Source of the DNA: Candidatus Phaeomarinibacter sp.
GTDB lineage: Bacteria; Pseudomonadota; Alphaproteobacteria; CGMCC-115125
DNA length: 7,429 nucleotides
NCBI GenBank assembly: GCA_028279995.1
Contig: JANQMQ010000316.1
Span: 1-7,429, forward strand
Direction of reading: 5' to 3'
Below the pieces are notes generated by a model that was not told the DNA's origin, did not search any database, and saw nothing but the letters and a program-made list of their open reading frames with translations. Both the position numbers and the translations under genes were made by a program. Shown here in pieces: positions 1 through 6,192 of the stretch. Each line of letters opens with the position of its first letter. The stretch's first letter is position 1.

Positions 1-200
1 GCCGGACGAAACCCGATAATGAGCATGGCGCCCAGTACGACTTCCAGAACCACAGCCGCCCAGTGCAGCGGCTCGACCAGCGGCATGCCGCGCTCGGTCA
101 TGAGTGTCATGCCGGACGCCGGATCGATGAACTTCATGATGCCGGGCAACAGGAAATAGATTCCCAGCAGAACCCGGCCGATCACACCCACGACGGTCAT
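1..200 (-). CDS. DoxX-family membrane protein, partial (C-terminus outside window)
   Basis: The reading frame starts at an ATG at 200 and stays open to the left edge, giving 66 residues of N-terminus. It begins with a hydrophobic helix (about residues 3-22, VVGVIGRVLLGIYFLLPGI) followed directly by MKF-DP. A second helix starts near residue 46 (HWAAVVLEVVLGAMLIIGF). The arrangement of an R-x-L-L-G helix, a short K-F-x-D-P turn, a loop and a second helix is typical of DoxX/DoxD-like small four-helix inner-membrane proteins. Some members are linked to thiosulfate or redox chemistry, but most have no known role. The start codon overlaps the stop of the upstream alpha/beta-hydrolase as ATGA, so translation is probably coupled. 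Family call is fairly safe; function is unknown. Confidence 0.75.
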   Translation of the reverse strand, partial: MTVVGVIGRVLLGIYFLLPGIMKFIDPASGMTLMTERGMPLVEPLHWAAVVLEVVLGAMLIIGFRP

Positions 201-931
201 GCGGCATTCTCCATGTCGCTGATTGCCCTGGTGATCAGATCAGCCAGCTCCTGCGGCCTGGACATGAAGGGTGAATGGCTGGCGTCCATGTCATGTGTCG
301 GCATGTGGTTACGCGCCTCGCACATCATGCGTTGCAGGCCTGGATGCACTGCCCGGTCCTGGGTGCAGATGATGCCAACCGCAGGCAGGGCCATCGCCCT
401 GCCCTCCATGTCTTCAAGCGAGTCCATGAGGGGCTGGATGGGCTGGGGGATGAGCCGGGCATTTGCCGCCGTCTGGTCGTCTTCCGAGCAGTCCTCATAG
501 AAGACAATGCTGCCCGCACCGTCCTGAATGACCGTCCGGCCACCATCCGGCGCCATATCCACATGATCGCTAAGCTCATCCACTTCAGAGGCTCTGGCCA
601 GCGCGGCTATGCTGTCACCATGTTGCAGCACGAACGCCGCCAGATAGATCAGCCCTGCAATGTTGGCCGAGTAACTGGGAGCCTGAGAAATGACTCCACC
701 ACCCATGGAGTGGCCGACCAGGATCACTTGCTCACTTTGCGCGTTGGCGAGCGAAGCCACGGCCCGTCCATAGTCTTCCAGTGTCGTGGTTGCAGGAGCT
801 CCATCAGGTAGCTCATGCCCAGGCAGATCAAGCGTCAGAACCTTGTGTCCCTTCGCCTCCAGCGCGGGCACGAGTTTGTCCCAGCACCACGCGCCATGCC
901 ACGCCCCGTGAACCAGGATCAGGGTGCTCAT
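197..931 (-). CDS. alpha/beta-hydrolase (methylesterase/hydroxynitrile-lyase-like subfamily)
   Basis: This 244-aa protein has the complete hallmarks of a small alpha/beta-hydrolase. An oxyanion-hole strand HGAWHGAWCW lies at residues 9-18 and DLPGH at 35-39. The nucleophile elbow is G-H-S-M-G with Ser75. The acid is probably Asp192 (in CTQDRAVHP), and the catalytic His219 is in DASHSPF. The HGAWHGAWCW start and the short lid are typical of the group containing plant methylesterases, hydroxynitrile lyases and bacterial EstC-like esterases, so an ester or related substrate is likely but cannot be named. There is no signal peptide, so it should be cytoplasmic. The ATG at 931 follows a GGAG with 5-nt spacing and overlaps the stop of the DUF2938 gene (ATGA). 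Its own stop overlaps the DoxX start in the same way, so it is central in a coupled operon. Confidence 0.88.
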   Translation of the reverse strand: MSTLILVHGAWHGAWCWDKLVPALEAKGHKVLTLDLPGHELPDGAPATTTLEDYGRAVASLANAQSEQVILVGHSMGGGVISQAPSYSANIAGLIYLAAFVLQHGDSIAALARASEVDELSDHVDMAPDGGRTVIQDGAGSIVFYEDCSEDDQTAANARLIPQPIQPLMDSLEDMEGRAMALPAVGIICTQDRAVHPGLQRMMCEARNHMPTHDMDASHSPFMSRPQELADLITRAISDMENAA

Positions 932-1431
932 ACGATCTCCAGTGCCGAGAGACCCACAGCCGTCAGATACAGTCCAACGCCATACGACACATGAGCCATC
1001 AAGCTGCGTAAACGCGCTGTTGTGGGCGCAGGTGTTTTTGAAGCGGCAATTCCGGCGCCCATGCCGGGCTGCATAATCAGGAACGGGGCCGCCGATGTGA
1101 CAATCCCGGTCAGCAGAGCTGGAAGGGCTGTCGGCTCGTCAATCCACTCAAGGCCGACAATCATCAAGAGCGCCCAGGCAAATGCGATGCCGATGGCGTA
1201 GTGAGCAGCCCAACCAATTACCCTTTCGCCGCTAATGGGTGAAGCGTCCGCAATATTGCCATGCACGAACTTCCCTCGGGGAATGTGCCCAACCCAACGC
1301 CCAACCATCCGGTAATTCAGCGATGGAATGTCAAACAGTCTGCTCATGAGCAAGGCCCAGATATCCATAATGACGGTTGCACCGGAACCGACGACAACAG
1401 CGACAAGAAAAAGTTCCAAGTTTGATCCCAC
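928..1431 (-). CDS. DUF2938-family integral membrane protein
   Basis: This 167-aa protein has about four hydrophobic segments (residues 7-30, 72-93, 104-121 and 144-163). Conserved-looking blocks sit between them: a WVGHIPRGKFVH segment at 46-57, GERVIGWAAHYAIG at 68-81, PGMGAGIAASKTPAP at 122-136, and a C-terminal GVGLYL helix. These match what I remember of DUF2938, a family of small inner-membrane proteins without a known function. The start is GTG at 1431; upstream there is only a weak GAG, so initiation may rely on read-through from the upstream gene, whose stop lies 49 bp away. No better ATG exists without losing most of the first helix. It overlaps the alpha/beta-hydrolase start by 4 bp. 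The conserved His and Arg residues in the loops could bind a ligand or metal, but this is a guess. Confidence 0.72.
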   Translation of the reverse strand: MGSNLELFLVAVVVGSGATVIMDIWALLMSRLFDIPSLNYRMVGRWVGHIPRGKFVHGNIADASPISGERVIGWAAHYAIGIAFAWALLMIVGLEWIDEPTALPALLTGIVTSAAPFLIMQPGMGAGIAASKTPAPTTARLRSLMAHVSYGVGLYLTAVGLSALEIV

Positions 1432-1480
1432 TTACTCGATACACCGGGGAGCCTGGCTGGGAGGCAATTCAAGGGGTGAG

Positions 1481-2977
1481 CTACTCAGCCGCCTGTGCGG
1501 TTGCACCAGCCTGCGCACTTACACGGGGCACGGCTTTCCAGAAATAGCGTGTGAACCCACGCCGGGAATCCTTGGAGTGAATGCGGAAGGCCAGGTCAAC
1601 TTCCATGCCGGAATCCACCGTACCCGGAATAACATCCGTGAACGACATCATGATCCGGCCGCCTTCTTCGAAGGTCACCATGCCGTAGTGATTGGGCGGC
1701 GCCTTTGAGAACGACAGGAAGTCAGCCGACCAGGACAGGATCTTCGCATTCTTCTCCGCAAACTTGTACGGCTCCTGCGTGTCAACCGTATGGTCATTGG
1801 GGTTCACGGATATGCGTGAGCGCGGGAACTGCACAGTGCCCGTCTTGGTGCACTTGCCGCCAACCAGCCCCATGATCATGTCTTCGTTGCGATAGAGCGT
1901 TGTCAGTGCCGTCTTGTTGTCCTGCTCGGCACGCATGCCCTGCTCCCATTCAACAAGATCGTTGAACACCAGAAGCTTCATGTAATTGTCCTCGGGACGG
2001 CCCTGCGCCAGCGATCCCGCAATGCCACGCTTGTCCGACATGGAGCCAATGAGGTCGGTCGTCTCGAAGATCAGCGCGTCGCAGCCCTGACCAAACTGGA
2101 GGACGAGAATCTTTTCGCCGGGTTTGGCGTCCTGCAACGCATGCACCAACATCACAAGACCATGTGCTGCGCCCGCCTCTCCACAGGACAGTGCAAGATT
2201 GTCGCGAACCTTCTCCGGATCAATGCCGGACTTCTTCGCCAGCGACTGGGGCAGTCGCGCGAATGTGCACGGCATCACGAAGTGATCGATATCACCCGCG
2301 CTTATGCCGGTCTTCTCAAAAACAGCAGCAATAGCTTTGGGTACGATCTTGGAAAAACCTTCATCGCGGATCCAGCGTTCTTCCCAATTGTAGTCGAACT
2401 CTTCGCCTTCGCCCCGGAAATGGTCGACAAAGTCCACTGTCTCCGTGTGGCTGCCGATGAATTTTGCGATCAGATTGTCGGACCCCACGGTGACGGCCGC
2501 GCCGGCGTCGCCAAAATCCATCTCCTGTGCACTCGCAGCACGCGTGCGCCGGTGCTCGCCTGCCGCCACAAGGGCGTTTTTGGCAGTGCCTGCGCCAACG
2601 GCATTCAGCGCTTGAATAAGGGCTGTCGTGCCCGCGCGTTGCGTCGAGGCAATGTCAGCAGACTGAATGCCGCTCTCCAGTGTTAGAGCTGCGGCAACCA
2701 TCCCTGCGTTCAGACGGTCCGAAAACGGCATTGTGGTTGATGCAAAGTAAATGGCGTCAATATGGCTGCGGTCATCTTCGCGGCCCAAAGCGTCCCGCGA
2801 AGCCTCAACGGCCATGGTCAGGGCGTCTTCGTCCCAGTTGGCCATGGACCGCTCACCCTTGGCTTTTCCTACTAAATTTGGCGCCAGCCATTGGTGTGCA
2901 GCCGCAACGGACTTACGTTGTAGGCGAAGACGCGGAATATATCCGCCAAGTGAGGTGAGCCCGATGTCCAGGGTCAT
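1481..2977 (-). CDS. HMG-CoA-synthase-like thiolase-fold protein fused to a C-terminal OB-fold (DUF35-type) domain
   Basis: The 498-aa product has an N-terminal thiolase-superfamily domain (about 1-330) that resembles HMG-CoA synthase and KAS III. It shows GLTSLGGYIPRLRL at the start, DIASTQRAGTTALIQAL at 108-124, GDAGAAVTV at 156-164 and LQFGQGCDALIFE at 293-305. The C-terminal part (about 365-485) looks like a DUF35 unit: GKCTKTGTVQFPR and then an OB-fold ending in GMVTFEEGGRIMMSFTDV. In archaea, HMG-CoA synthase, a thiolase and a separate DUF35 protein form a complex, so the fusion suggests acyl-CoA condensation or a related carrier role. The usual nucleophilic Cys is replaced by Gln113 and the usual His by Cys237, and only one zinc-ribbon Cys (376) remains. 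I chose ATG 2977 because a GGGGA lies 7-9 nt upstream. The longer frame to 3049 has no ribosome site and overlaps the divergent gene. It heads the left-hand operon. Confidence 0.85.
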   Translation of the reverse strand: MTLDIGLTSLGGYIPRLRLQRKSVAAAHQWLAPNLVGKAKGERSMANWDEDALTMAVEASRDALGREDDRSHIDAIYFASTTMPFSDRLNAGMVAAALTLESGIQSADIASTQRAGTTALIQALNAVGAGTAKNALVAAGEHRRTRAASAQEMDFGDAGAAVTVGSDNLIAKFIGSHTETVDFVDHFRGEGEEFDYNWEERWIRDEGFSKIVPKAIAAVFEKTGISAGDIDHFVMPCTFARLPQSLAKKSGIDPEKVRDNLALSCGEAGAAHGLVMLVHALQDAKPGEKILVLQFGQGCDALIFETTDLIGSMSDKRGIAGSLAQGRPEDNYMKLLVFNDLVEWEQGMRAEQDNKTALTTLYRNEDMIMGLVGGKCTKTGTVQFPRSRISVNPNDHTVDTQEPYKFAEKNAKILSWSADFLSFSKAPPNHYGMVTFEEGGRIMMSFTDVIPGTVDSGMEVDLAFRIHSKDSRRGFTRYFWKAVPRVSAQAGATAQAAE

Positions 2978-3042
2978 TAACGCGTTCCCCATGTTTTGTG
3001 TCGTTGAATATTGATTGGTCAGGAGTTTAGGGGGAATGACCG
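2978..3042. promoter_or_regulatory. divergent intergenic spacer with both ribosome binding sites
   Basis: This 65-bp spacer separates the start codons of the minus-strand HMGCS-like/OB-fold gene and the plus-strand DUF454 gene. It is more AT-rich in its centre (around 2991-3015) than the flanking coding DNA. The minus-strand site is GGGGAA (complement of 2985-2990). The plus-strand site is AGGGGG at 3029-3034, 8 nt before the ATG at 3043, with a second AGGAG at 3021-3025. Both promoters must be here or reach into the neighbouring coding sequence. I see no convincing -35/-10 pair, so the exact start sites are left open. Confidence 0.45.
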
Positions 3043-3567
3043 ATGGCACACAACAATTTGGGCGTATGGGATGCCGCAGTCGCCGCGGAGGCTTTCTTGC
3101 GACCGGACGATGACCAGATTGACCCTGCGGAAACCGACCGCCTCATAAAAGAGGCGGTGAAAGCGGAGATCGAGCGCAGCTGGATGCACCGGTCTAGGCG
3201 AGGCATGTGGAATGTCGTTGGCGTTGCATTTGTACTGATCGGCGCGATCGGTGTTTTCCTACCCCTGATCCCCACAACAGGCCCTCTTCTGGTCGCTGCC
3301 TGGGCATTTGCCAAGGGGTCGCCGCGGCTGCATCACTGGCTGATCAACAATCGCATGCTGGGCCCTTTCATCGTTGAGTGGGAGACGTACGGCGTCATCA
3401 AGCCGCGGGCCAAACTCTTTGCCCTCAGCAGCATGGGGCTGGCCTCGGCATGGATGCTGTTCGGGGCTGACATGCACTGGGCGTTGGCAGCTGCGGGCGT
3501 GGGCCTTTGCCTTGTGGGATCTGCCTATGTGGCAAGCCGCCCGTCATCCCACGAGATCAGCCGCTAG
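3043..3567 (+). CDS. DUF454 (YbaN-like) inner-membrane protein
   Basis: This 174-aa protein has a charged, probably cytoplasmic N-terminus of about 53 residues followed by hydrophobic helices near 56-73, 78-90, 124-141 and 145-164. The diagnostic DUF454 core is clear: IGVFLPLIPTTGPLLVAAWAFAKGSPRLHHWL at about 69-100, then a G-P-F-I-V-E-W segment and YGVIKPRAKLFAL before the last helix pair. The E. coli relative is YbaN; no biochemical function is established that I know of. The N-terminal extension is longer than in YbaN-type members, and its acidic stretch PDDDQIDPAETDRL could be a protein-binding segment. The ATG at 3043 has a strong AGGGGG site 8 nt upstream. It is a single plus-strand gene, divergent from the HMGCS-like operon and convergent with the next gene, with 9 bp between the stops. 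Confidence 0.85.
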   Translation: MAHNNLGVWDAAVAAEAFLRPDDDQIDPAETDRLIKEAVKAEIERSWMHRSRRGMWNVVGVAFVLIGAIGVFLPLIPTTGPLLVAAWAFAKGSPRLHHWLINNRMLGPFIVEWETYGVIKPRAKLFALSSMGLASAWMLFGADMHWALAAAGVGLCLVGSAYVASRPSSHEISR

Positions 3568-3576
3568 GCTTCCGGA

Positions 3577-3810
3577 TCAAGAATCCAGCCGACCTGAACC
3601 AGGTTCTTCCGTAAGAACCTCGACAGCCGCCAGCACCATCTCCCAATGGACATACCCGTCCATGTCGCCGGAGAACCCAAGCTCTGACACACGCATCATG
3701 GCAATCACCTGCGCGTCCTCGCCATATTGGGCAATCAGGGAGCGTGCAGCGGAAATCGCCTGCGCTTCCTGACCAGGTTTCTCATCGGGAGTGTCGTTCT
3801 GATCGGTCAT
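3577..3810 (-). CDS. small conserved-looking hypothetical protein (77 aa)
   Basis: I do not recognise a named family. The product is acidic and soluble, with a polar N-terminus (1-16) and then a probably helical body: AARSLIAQYGEDAQVIAMMRVSELGFSGDMDGYVHWEMVLAAVEVL. The pattern of an aligned YG-x-D-A, a later R-x-x-E-L, a GD-x-x-G and a W before an A-x-x-x-L helix recalls small alphaproteobacterial proteins of unknown role, but I cannot assign it. The ATG at 3810 lacks a clear ribosome site. It lies 41 bp downstream of the DUF3237 gene on the same strand, so the two are probably co-transcribed. The frame is supported by its sensible amino-acid composition and by its neat fit between two stop codons. 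It might still be a non-coding frame. Confidence 0.6.
   Translation of the reverse strand: MTDQNDTPDEKPGQEAQAISAARSLIAQYGEDAQVIAMMRVSELGFSGDMDGYVHWEMVLAAVEVLTEEPGSGRLDS
3601..3620. repeat. 8-bp perfect inverted repeat with CCGT loop
   Basis: AGGTTCTT at 3601-3608 and AAGAACCT at 3613-3620 form a perfect 8-bp stem around a 4-nt loop. A further GAACC at 3596-3600 could compete for the same arm. The repeat starts 34 bp after the DUF454 stop, within the last codons of the convergent 77-aa gene. In the DUF454 transcript it would form a 3' hairpin, but no T tract follows, so it is not a standard intrinsic terminator. It could protect the 3' end or pause polymerase. Confidence 0.45.
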
Positions 3811-3851
3811 AGCCGAAAAGTTAGGTCCCGCGTGCCAACTGTCCAGCAGAC

Positions 3852-4322
3852 CTAGAGTATTTGGTGAACATCATAGCTGACGCCCGTAGATGTCAGCCGA
3901 CCAACCCCAACAGCCTGAATGCGGTTAAGCCAAGCGTAGCGGTCATCACCGGTTTCAAACAGAGGACATGTCCGGAAGTAGTACGCGGATGGATCAACCG
4001 TTTCAGCCGTCTGTGGATTGAACACGGTGGGCTGTAGCTCCACGGGAATGTCCATCCGCCCTCCATAGGTCACATAGATGATCGCGCCATCGTGAGTCTT
4101 GATGCAGATGCGCACGTCAATCTCCAGGCATCCATCGTGCCGGATCAGGGCCCAGTCGCCACCTCCGGGCAGCACCTCGCCTTTGACCTTGTCACCCTTG
4201 ACGGTTCCGTTGGCGACATAGGCCACCATGCGATTGCCGATGGGGCCCGCGCCAACCGGCAACGAGGCCTCAAGCGACGCCGCCATCATAAAAAGGAACT
4301 CGCTTTCGAGCGCTGCAACCAT
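3852..4322 (-). CDS. DUF3237-family protein
   Basis: This 156-aa product matches the DUF3237 pattern. It has V-K-G-E-V-L-P-GGGDW at about 46-57, a basic/acidic strand R-H-D-G-C-L-E-I-D-V, then T-H-D-G-A-I-I-Y-V-T-Y-G-G. Near the C-terminus come YYFR-x-C-P-L-F-E-T (about 114-124) and Y-A-W-L-N (129-133). The family forms a small beta-barrel-like fold and has no established activity that I know of. Members often occur near catabolic genes for aromatic or xenobiotic compounds. There is no signal peptide. The ATG at 4322 has GGGGAG 7 nt upstream; a TTG directly before it (4325) is closer than ideal to that site. The 77-aa gene follows on the same strand. Confidence 0.85.
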   Translation of the reverse strand: MVAALESEFLFMMAASLEASLPVGAGPIGNRMVAYVANGTVKGDKVKGEVLPGGGDWALIRHDGCLEIDVRICIKTHDGAIIYVTYGGRMDIPVELQPTVFNPQTAETVDPSAYYFRTCPLFETGDDRYAWLNRIQAVGVGRLTSTGVSYDVHQIL

Positions 4323-4331
4323 CAACCGTCT

Positions 4332-4351
4332 CCCCGAATAAATTTCCGGGG
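4332..4351 (-). promoter_or_regulatory. GC-rich leader hairpin covering the ribosome binding site of the DUF3237 gene
   Basis: On the minus strand CCCCG (complement of 4347-4351) can pair with CGGGG (complement of 4332-4336) across a 10-nt AT-rich loop. The CGGGG arm is the core of the Shine-Dalgarno sequence of the DUF3237 gene. Folding would hide this site, so the hairpin may lower or tune translation. Only five pairs support it. Confidence 0.3.
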
Positions 4352-4352
4352 C

Positions 4353-4382
4353 AGTCTAGTCACATAGCAAAGTGGCGGTAAA
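4353..4382 (-). promoter_or_regulatory. possible sigma70-type promoter for the DUF3237 gene
   Basis: Read on the minus strand, TTTACC (complement of 4377-4382) and TAGACT (complement of 4353-4358) are 18 bp apart, each matching the -35 and -10 consensus at four of six positions. The start would fall just before the leader hairpin, giving a short leader of roughly 25 nt. The match is modest and could be chance. Confidence 0.28.
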
Positions 4383-4404
4383 CGACAGACCTCACGGCCT
4401 GGCC

Positions 4405-6066
4405 CTACAACTTGGTAACGTAGCAGTCCTGCCCTTGGGCCTTGAGCGTGTTGCACAGGGCAGCCGCAGTTGACTTGCCCGCCATGGGACCGACACGCAG
4501 CCGGTAGTAGGTGCCTTTGCCGGGAACCTCAGCGCGCTGAATCAGGTGCTCACGGTCCTGCAGGGCAGCCTGGTGAGACGACTTTGCATTGAACCATGCC
4601 TGTTCTGCTTCAGCTTCCGATCTGAAGCTTGCAAGCTGTACGGCATATCCTGTGCCTGATGACGGTGCGTAGCTCCGTTGCGCTGCGGGAGCCGGGACAA
4701 GCTTGGCTTCCCGGTAGGTTTCCGTGGAGACACCGGGGAACGAAAGACCAGCCTTGGGCTGCGGCGACGCAATGGCCGCCACCTTCGTTTCCTGTTCAGA
4801 CCTGAGTGCCAGCGATGACAGTGTCGGTCCGGGTGTTACATCATCCAATGTCAGCACGGCATTGCTTCCCGCTGGCAGGATCGTAGTCGTCCACGTCCCC
4901 ATCATCGGCATGGGTGCCGCGGCAGTGGGTGTCGATGAGGCAGGGGTCACAGCCGAGCTTGCTGCCGTTGTGATCCGGCGGGCCTCGTCCCCTGCCACAT
5001 TTGAGGCAAACTGCGCGGGTTGTGGCACAGCTGCGGCACGCGGGCCCGAGGTTGAAACTGGCGCGGTTGTCTGTGGCAACAACGGAGCCTGTGTTGCCAG
5101 TCCCGGCATGGTCAGGGCCACCGGCGTGCTATCCGCGCCCGTCAGGGTCGGCATGGCTGGGGTGATGGACGGCTGCGCAGCTGATGAACCGGGTGGAGGT
5201 GGCAGCATCGCTGTTTCGACAATTTCCACGTCCACAGGTGGAAGATCAGCAAGATCGGCAACAGCCGATGGAGCTGGCGCAATCGGCTCTGGAGCTGCAG
5301 CAAGAGCCAGCGCTGAGGGTGCCTCAGGCAGGGCGGCCAATGCGGCTTCAGCCGGCCGGTAGTCAGGTGCAAGAGACAAGGCCTTGGTCAGGTCAGCGCG
5401 GGCACCCTCTATGTCACCAAGGGCTTCCCGGGCGGTCGCTCGGCCATAGTGCGGCAGGTGCGGCAGCGGGTTTCCAAGTTCGATCGACTTGTCATAGTCA
5501 GCCACAGCGGCTTCGAGCGCGCCCATGCGGCGGAGAACATTTGCCCGGTTATTGTAGGCAGCCGACATGTCAGGTGCCAGGGAGATGGCCAGGTCGAAAT
5601 CCTGCTTTGCCCGTTCCTGCTGGCCAAGATTGTCCAGAGCGGTCCCGCGATTGTAGTGCGCCCGCGCTCGCATATTGTCCGGCAACTCCTCAAGCCAGAG
5701 CGCTGTTGTGTAGTCGGCGGCTGCCTCGTTAAACGCGCCGCGCTTCTGGTGAATGATCCCACGGTGGTAGTGAGCGGCTGCCATGATGCGCGGCAACTGG
5801 GCGTTGGTTGCAATGATCTCATTGAACAGCCGCAGCGCCGTATCCAGTTGCCCTGCAATGAGCGCCTGGGTCGCTTCATTGGTCCGCGCCAGAATGGCCT
5901 TCTCCGCAGCCGCGCGGTCGGCGGCCTGCGGTGTTTGTACCGTTGTTTGGGACAGGGCTGGTTGTGGCGCAACAAAAACCGCTGCCAGAACCAAAAAGGC
6001 ACCAAGCGCTGTCGCCCTAGCGGGCCGTTCCAAACTGGTTGCTGTCGCCTTCACGAATCGCTCCAC
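4405..6066 (-). CDS. exported TPR-repeat protein with C-terminal SPOR domain
   Basis: The 553-aa product begins with a basic N-terminus and a hydrophobic core (about 17-34) ending in A-L-S-Q, so cleavage near residue 39 and export to the periplasm are likely. Tetratricopeptide units occupy about 62-237, for example HYHRGIIHQKRGAFNEAAADYTTAL (99-123), HYNRGTALDNLGQQERAKQDFDLAI (137-161) and YNNRANVLRRMGALEAAVADYDKSI (171-195). A long Ala/Pro/Thr-rich, low-complexity linker (about 240-465) leads to a SPOR domain at 471-553, with YAVQLASF at its start and YYRLRVGPM near its end. SPOR domains bind glycan strands lacking stem peptides, mostly at the division site, and TPRs hold partner proteins. 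This suggests a cell-envelope or division scaffold. The GTG start at 6066 has a strong GGAGGAG 7 nt upstream. It lies 236 bp downstream of glmS on the same strand. Confidence 0.9.
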   Translation of the reverse strand: MERFVKATATSLERPARATALGAFLVLAAVFVAPQPALSQTTVQTPQAADRAAAEKAILARTNEATQALIAGQLDTALRLFNEIIATNAQLPRIMAAAHYHRGIIHQKRGAFNEAAADYTTALWLEELPDNMRARAHYNRGTALDNLGQQERAKQDFDLAISLAPDMSAAYNNRANVLRRMGALEAAVADYDKSIELGNPLPHLPHYGRATAREALGDIEGARADLTKALSLAPDYRPAEAALAALPEAPSALALAAAPEPIAPAPSAVADLADLPPVDVEIVETAMLPPPPGSSAAQPSITPAMPTLTGADSTPVALTMPGLATQAPLLPQTTAPVSTSGPRAAAVPQPAQFASNVAGDEARRITTAASSAVTPASSTPTAAAPMPMMGTWTTTILPAGSNAVLTLDDVTPGPTLSSLALRSEQETKVAAIASPQPKAGLSFPGVSTETYREAKLVPAPAAQRSYAPSSGTGYAVQLASFRSEAEAEQAWFNAKSSHQAALQDREHLIQRAEVPGKGTYYRLRVGPMAGKSTAAALCNTLKAQGQDCYVTKL

Positions 6067-6093
6067 CGCGTCACTCCTCCAACCTAGCAGACG

Positions 6094-6174
6094 TGCACAG
6101 GCAGTTCACATGTCCAGAACCGGCATCGCCGAAACGATGGCCTGTCGTCAGATCGGACAACAGCCTGCCGTGCA
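6094..6174 (-). ncRNA. candidate structured RNA leader with four-way-junction fold
   Basis: A closing stem P1 pairs 6094-6104 with 6165-6174 (10 pairs, one bulged base at 6099). Inside it, 6142-6149 pairs with 6156-6163, 6122-6128 with 6135-6142 (one bulge at 6140), and 6104-6107 with 6117-6120. Almost no bases are left unpaired at the junction. Three positions that are A-C mismatches on the plus strand become G-U pairs on the minus strand: 6146/6159, 6129/6134 (closing a UUCG loop) and 6103/6121. The fold therefore fits a minus-strand RNA better. It would end 13 nt before the ribosome site of the TPR/SPOR gene. I match it to no known riboswitch or RNA family, and it is not a tRNA. Alternatives are a repeat element, a glmS 3' UTR structure or a plus-strand small RNA. 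Confidence 0.4.
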
Positions 6175-6192
6175 AGTTGTTGAAGTGTGGTG

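Noticed and set aside
275..811. 178-aa plus-strand frame opposite the alpha/beta-hydrolase
   Set aside because: The minus strand has a full catalytic triad; this frame is Arg- and His-rich with no motif.
2141..2686. 181-aa plus-strand frame inside the HMGCS-like gene
   Set aside because: Opposite a clearly coding thiolase-fold domain; Cys- and Arg-rich composition and no domain.
2978..3049. N-terminal extension of the HMGCS-like protein to a start at 3049 or 2992
   Set aside because: Neither start has a ribosome site, and the first overlaps the start of the divergent DUF454 gene. The ATG at 2977 has GGGGA at good spacing and begins right at the conserved domain.
4320..4325. TTG start at 4325 for the DUF3237 gene
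   Set aside because: The adjacent ATG at 4322 has better spacing from GGGGAG and is the stronger codon; the difference is one residue.
4724..5362. 212-aa plus-strand open frame, rich in Ala, Gly and Ser
   Set aside because: It lies entirely opposite the Ala/Pro/Thr linker of the TPR/SPOR protein. Its composition is what the complement of such GC-rich codons gives, and it shows no domain.
6094..6174. tRNA gene suggested by the cloverleaf outline
   Set aside because: The arms have the wrong lengths, and there is no TTC-type T-loop, anticodon-loop pattern or 7-bp acceptor stem.
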